Origin: an uncultured Lachnospiraceae bacterium
GTDB taxonomy: Bacteria > Bacillota > Clostridia > Lachnospirales > Lachnospiraceae
Assembly (NCBI GenBank): GCA_947630875.1
Contig: CANRJG010000001.1
Location: 1-64,000 of the forward strand
Direction: 5' to 3'
DNA: 64,000 nucleotides
Made by a program: the position numbers and the translations under genes. Numbering within the stretch: position 1 is the stretch's first letter; every line of letters starts with the position of its first letter. The notes under the pieces are model-generated. The model was not told where the DNA came from, ran no database searches, and saw nothing but the letters and a program-made list of their open reading frames with translations. Of this stretch, positions 62,973 through 64,000 are shown piece after piece.

Positions 62973-64000
62973 TGCAAATCCCTCAACCAGTAAATGCAGG
63001 CATCCTCCGCAGGATCCGCATAAAACTGCTTTCTGCAGCCTTCCATCTTAAAATCCAGGGACTCATACAGATTTCTGGCTGCCATATTGGATATCCGAAC
63101 TTCCAGCGTCATGGCCTTCAGTCCGTTTCGGGCCGCTTCCCGGATGGCATTGGACAGCAGCAGATGTCCGATGCCCTTGCCCCGGTATGTTTCCGCCACC
63201 GCCAGATTCGTTACGTTCGCTTCCTCCCCGGTGGGATAATAGCCGCAGTATCCGATGACACGGCCGTTCTCATAGGCGCAAAGCAGGCGGTTTTCCTCCT
63301 TTTCGTAAAAGGACCGCAGACTTTCTTCGCTCCATGGCTGGGTAAAAATCTCCCGTTCCAGTGCCGCTGCCGCAGAAAAATCTTCTTCTTTTGCCCCGGC
63401 AATGGTCACCCGGCGCAAAAATTCCGCCCGTTCCCGTTCCGCCTGGGAAGGACGCAGATACTCCGGCCGGAAGGCATCCGCCGCCACGGCCTGTCCTTCC
63501 TTCGCCAGCGCAATACTTAAAGTACCTAAGGCTGCCGCCCGCTGCCGGGCCGCAAAAGGCTGGGCAAAGGTATAATCAATGGTAAGTCCCGCTTTCAGCT
63601 GTTCCTGACACACAGGCACGCCGTCTCCCGTAAAGAGCACCCGCTCCTTTTGCCGGTTCAGCCGCCCGATCAGTTCCTCCGCAGACAGCGCCGTCTGGGA
63701 CAGGATGGTGGTCAGTTTTCCGTCTTTGCAGTGGTACAGCCCCGTATAGACCTGATTTCTTCTGGCATCCATCATCGGGCAGATCAAAGCATCCGTATCT
63801 CCCATCTGAAACGCCAGGGCGTCCACCGTGGGTACGCCGATGACCGGAATTCCCAGCGCCATGGCCAGTCCCTTCGCCGTGGACACGCCGATGCGCAGTC
63901 CCGTAAAGGAGCCGGGTCCCTTAGCCACCGCCACTGCATCCAGCGTATGCAGATCCAGTTCCAACAGCCGGCACATGGAATCCACCAGCGGCAGCAGCGT
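62966..64000 (-). CDS. TsaB-RimI fusion, 5' end cut by window edge
   Basis: Open to the right edge; 344 residues are visible, beginning TLLPL just before VDSMCRLLELDLHTLDAVAV. The first ~185 visible residues are TsaB (AKGPGSFTGLRIGVSTAKGL, PMMDARRNQVYTGLY), missing the first ~30 residues including the ILAIDTS start. The last ~145 are a GNAT acetyltransferase of the RimI type (acetyl-CoA loop YRGKGIGHLLL, LEVRISNMAARNLYESLDF), which acetylates ribosomal protein S18. Both domains look intact and in one frame, so this is a real fusion of two genes usually adjacent. It is followed by rnz and tsaD. Confidence 0.92.
   Translation of the reverse strand, partial: TLLPLVDSMCRLLELDLHTLDAVAVAKGPGSFTGLRIGVSTAKGLAMALGIPVIGVPTVDALAFQMGDTDALICPMMDARRNQVYTGLYHCKDGKLTTILSQTALSAEELIGRLNRQKERVLFTGDGVPVCQEQLKAGLTIDYTFAQPFAARQRAAALGTLSIALAKEGQAVAADAFRPEYLRPSQAERERAEFLRRVTIAGAKEEDFSAAAALEREIFTQPWSEESLRSFYEKEENRLLCAYENGRVIGYCGYYPTGEEANVTNLAVAETYRGKGIGHLLLSNAIREAARNGLKAMTLEVRISNMAARNLYESLDFKMEGCRKQFYADPAEDACIYWLRDLQC

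Noticed and set aside
1..64000. Mobile elements, CRISPR, tRNA or rRNA
   Set aside because: No transposase or integrase motifs, regular spacer arrays, cloverleaf sequences or rRNA-like stretches were seen in the gaps.

Overview
The window reads as chromosomal DNA of an anaerobic, Gram-positive gut Clostridia, most likely Lachnospiraceae. This is inferred from gene content and order: hpf-secA-prfB, tsaB/rimI-rnz-tsaD-ispD, a HrcA/CIRCE-type hsp20, AGGAGG-type ribosome binding sites, Gram-positive lipoprotein signals, and many carbohydrate ABC permeases without their own ATPase. No rRNA, tRNA, CRISPR array, transposase or phage gene was seen. Nearly all genes lie on the minus strand; the exceptions are an AraC regulator, a large multidomain protein and one SDR enzyme.

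Layout, left to right. 1-4.1 kb: the 5' part of thiE (cut by the window edge), then a moxR-DUF58-DUF4129 operon. 4.1-8.9 kb: a MacB-type ABC cassette with two different membrane-fusion adaptors around one ATPase, plus an FtsX-like permease. 9.0-13.3 kb: hpf-secA-prfB, where prfB needs a programmed +1 frameshift at an in-frame UAA. 13.4-39 kb: a pectin utilisation region of about 25 kb. One half is CE8 pectinesterase, an unrecognised 695-residue protein, GH28 and GH140 (apiosidase family). It is divergent from an AraC regulator. The other half is a long run: DapA/NanA-family aldolase, iron alcohol dehydrogenase, an unusual 1030-residue solute-binding protein, two permeases, an NHL-repeat membrane protein, a YIP1 protein, a DUF5696 lipoprotein, two more permeases, a GH106 protein and a GH63-like protein. 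None of the hydrolases has a signal peptide, so the model is import of pectic oligosaccharides (GH140 and GH106 point to rhamnogalacturonan side chains) followed by breakdown in the cytoplasm.

39.3-41.7 kb holds a plus-strand protein fusing an FGE-like domain without the catalytic cysteines, a four-Asp-box propeller and MORN/YwqK-like repeats. 41.8-49.7 kb is an operon of a sialidase-fold propeller protein, two exporter-type ABC half-transporters with extra N-terminal domains, a DUF1854 protein between them, and an alpha/beta hydrolase. 49.7-54.4 kb carries an SH3/NlpC-P60 cell-wall hydrolase, a FabG-like SDR, a DUF362 protein, hsp20 with a CIRCE-like operator, and a DUF2284 protein. 54.4-60.2 kb is a purine unit: xpt followed by a BmpA-type nucleoside ABC importer. 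60.3-64 kb is ispD, tsaD, rnz and a tsaB-rimI fusion cut by the right edge.

The best candidates for an undescribed system are the DUF5696/YIP1/NHL/two-permease-pair module with its duplicated-domain binding protein, and the FGE-like/Asp-box/MORN-like fusion. All functions are read from sequence motifs and context only; no database search was possible.
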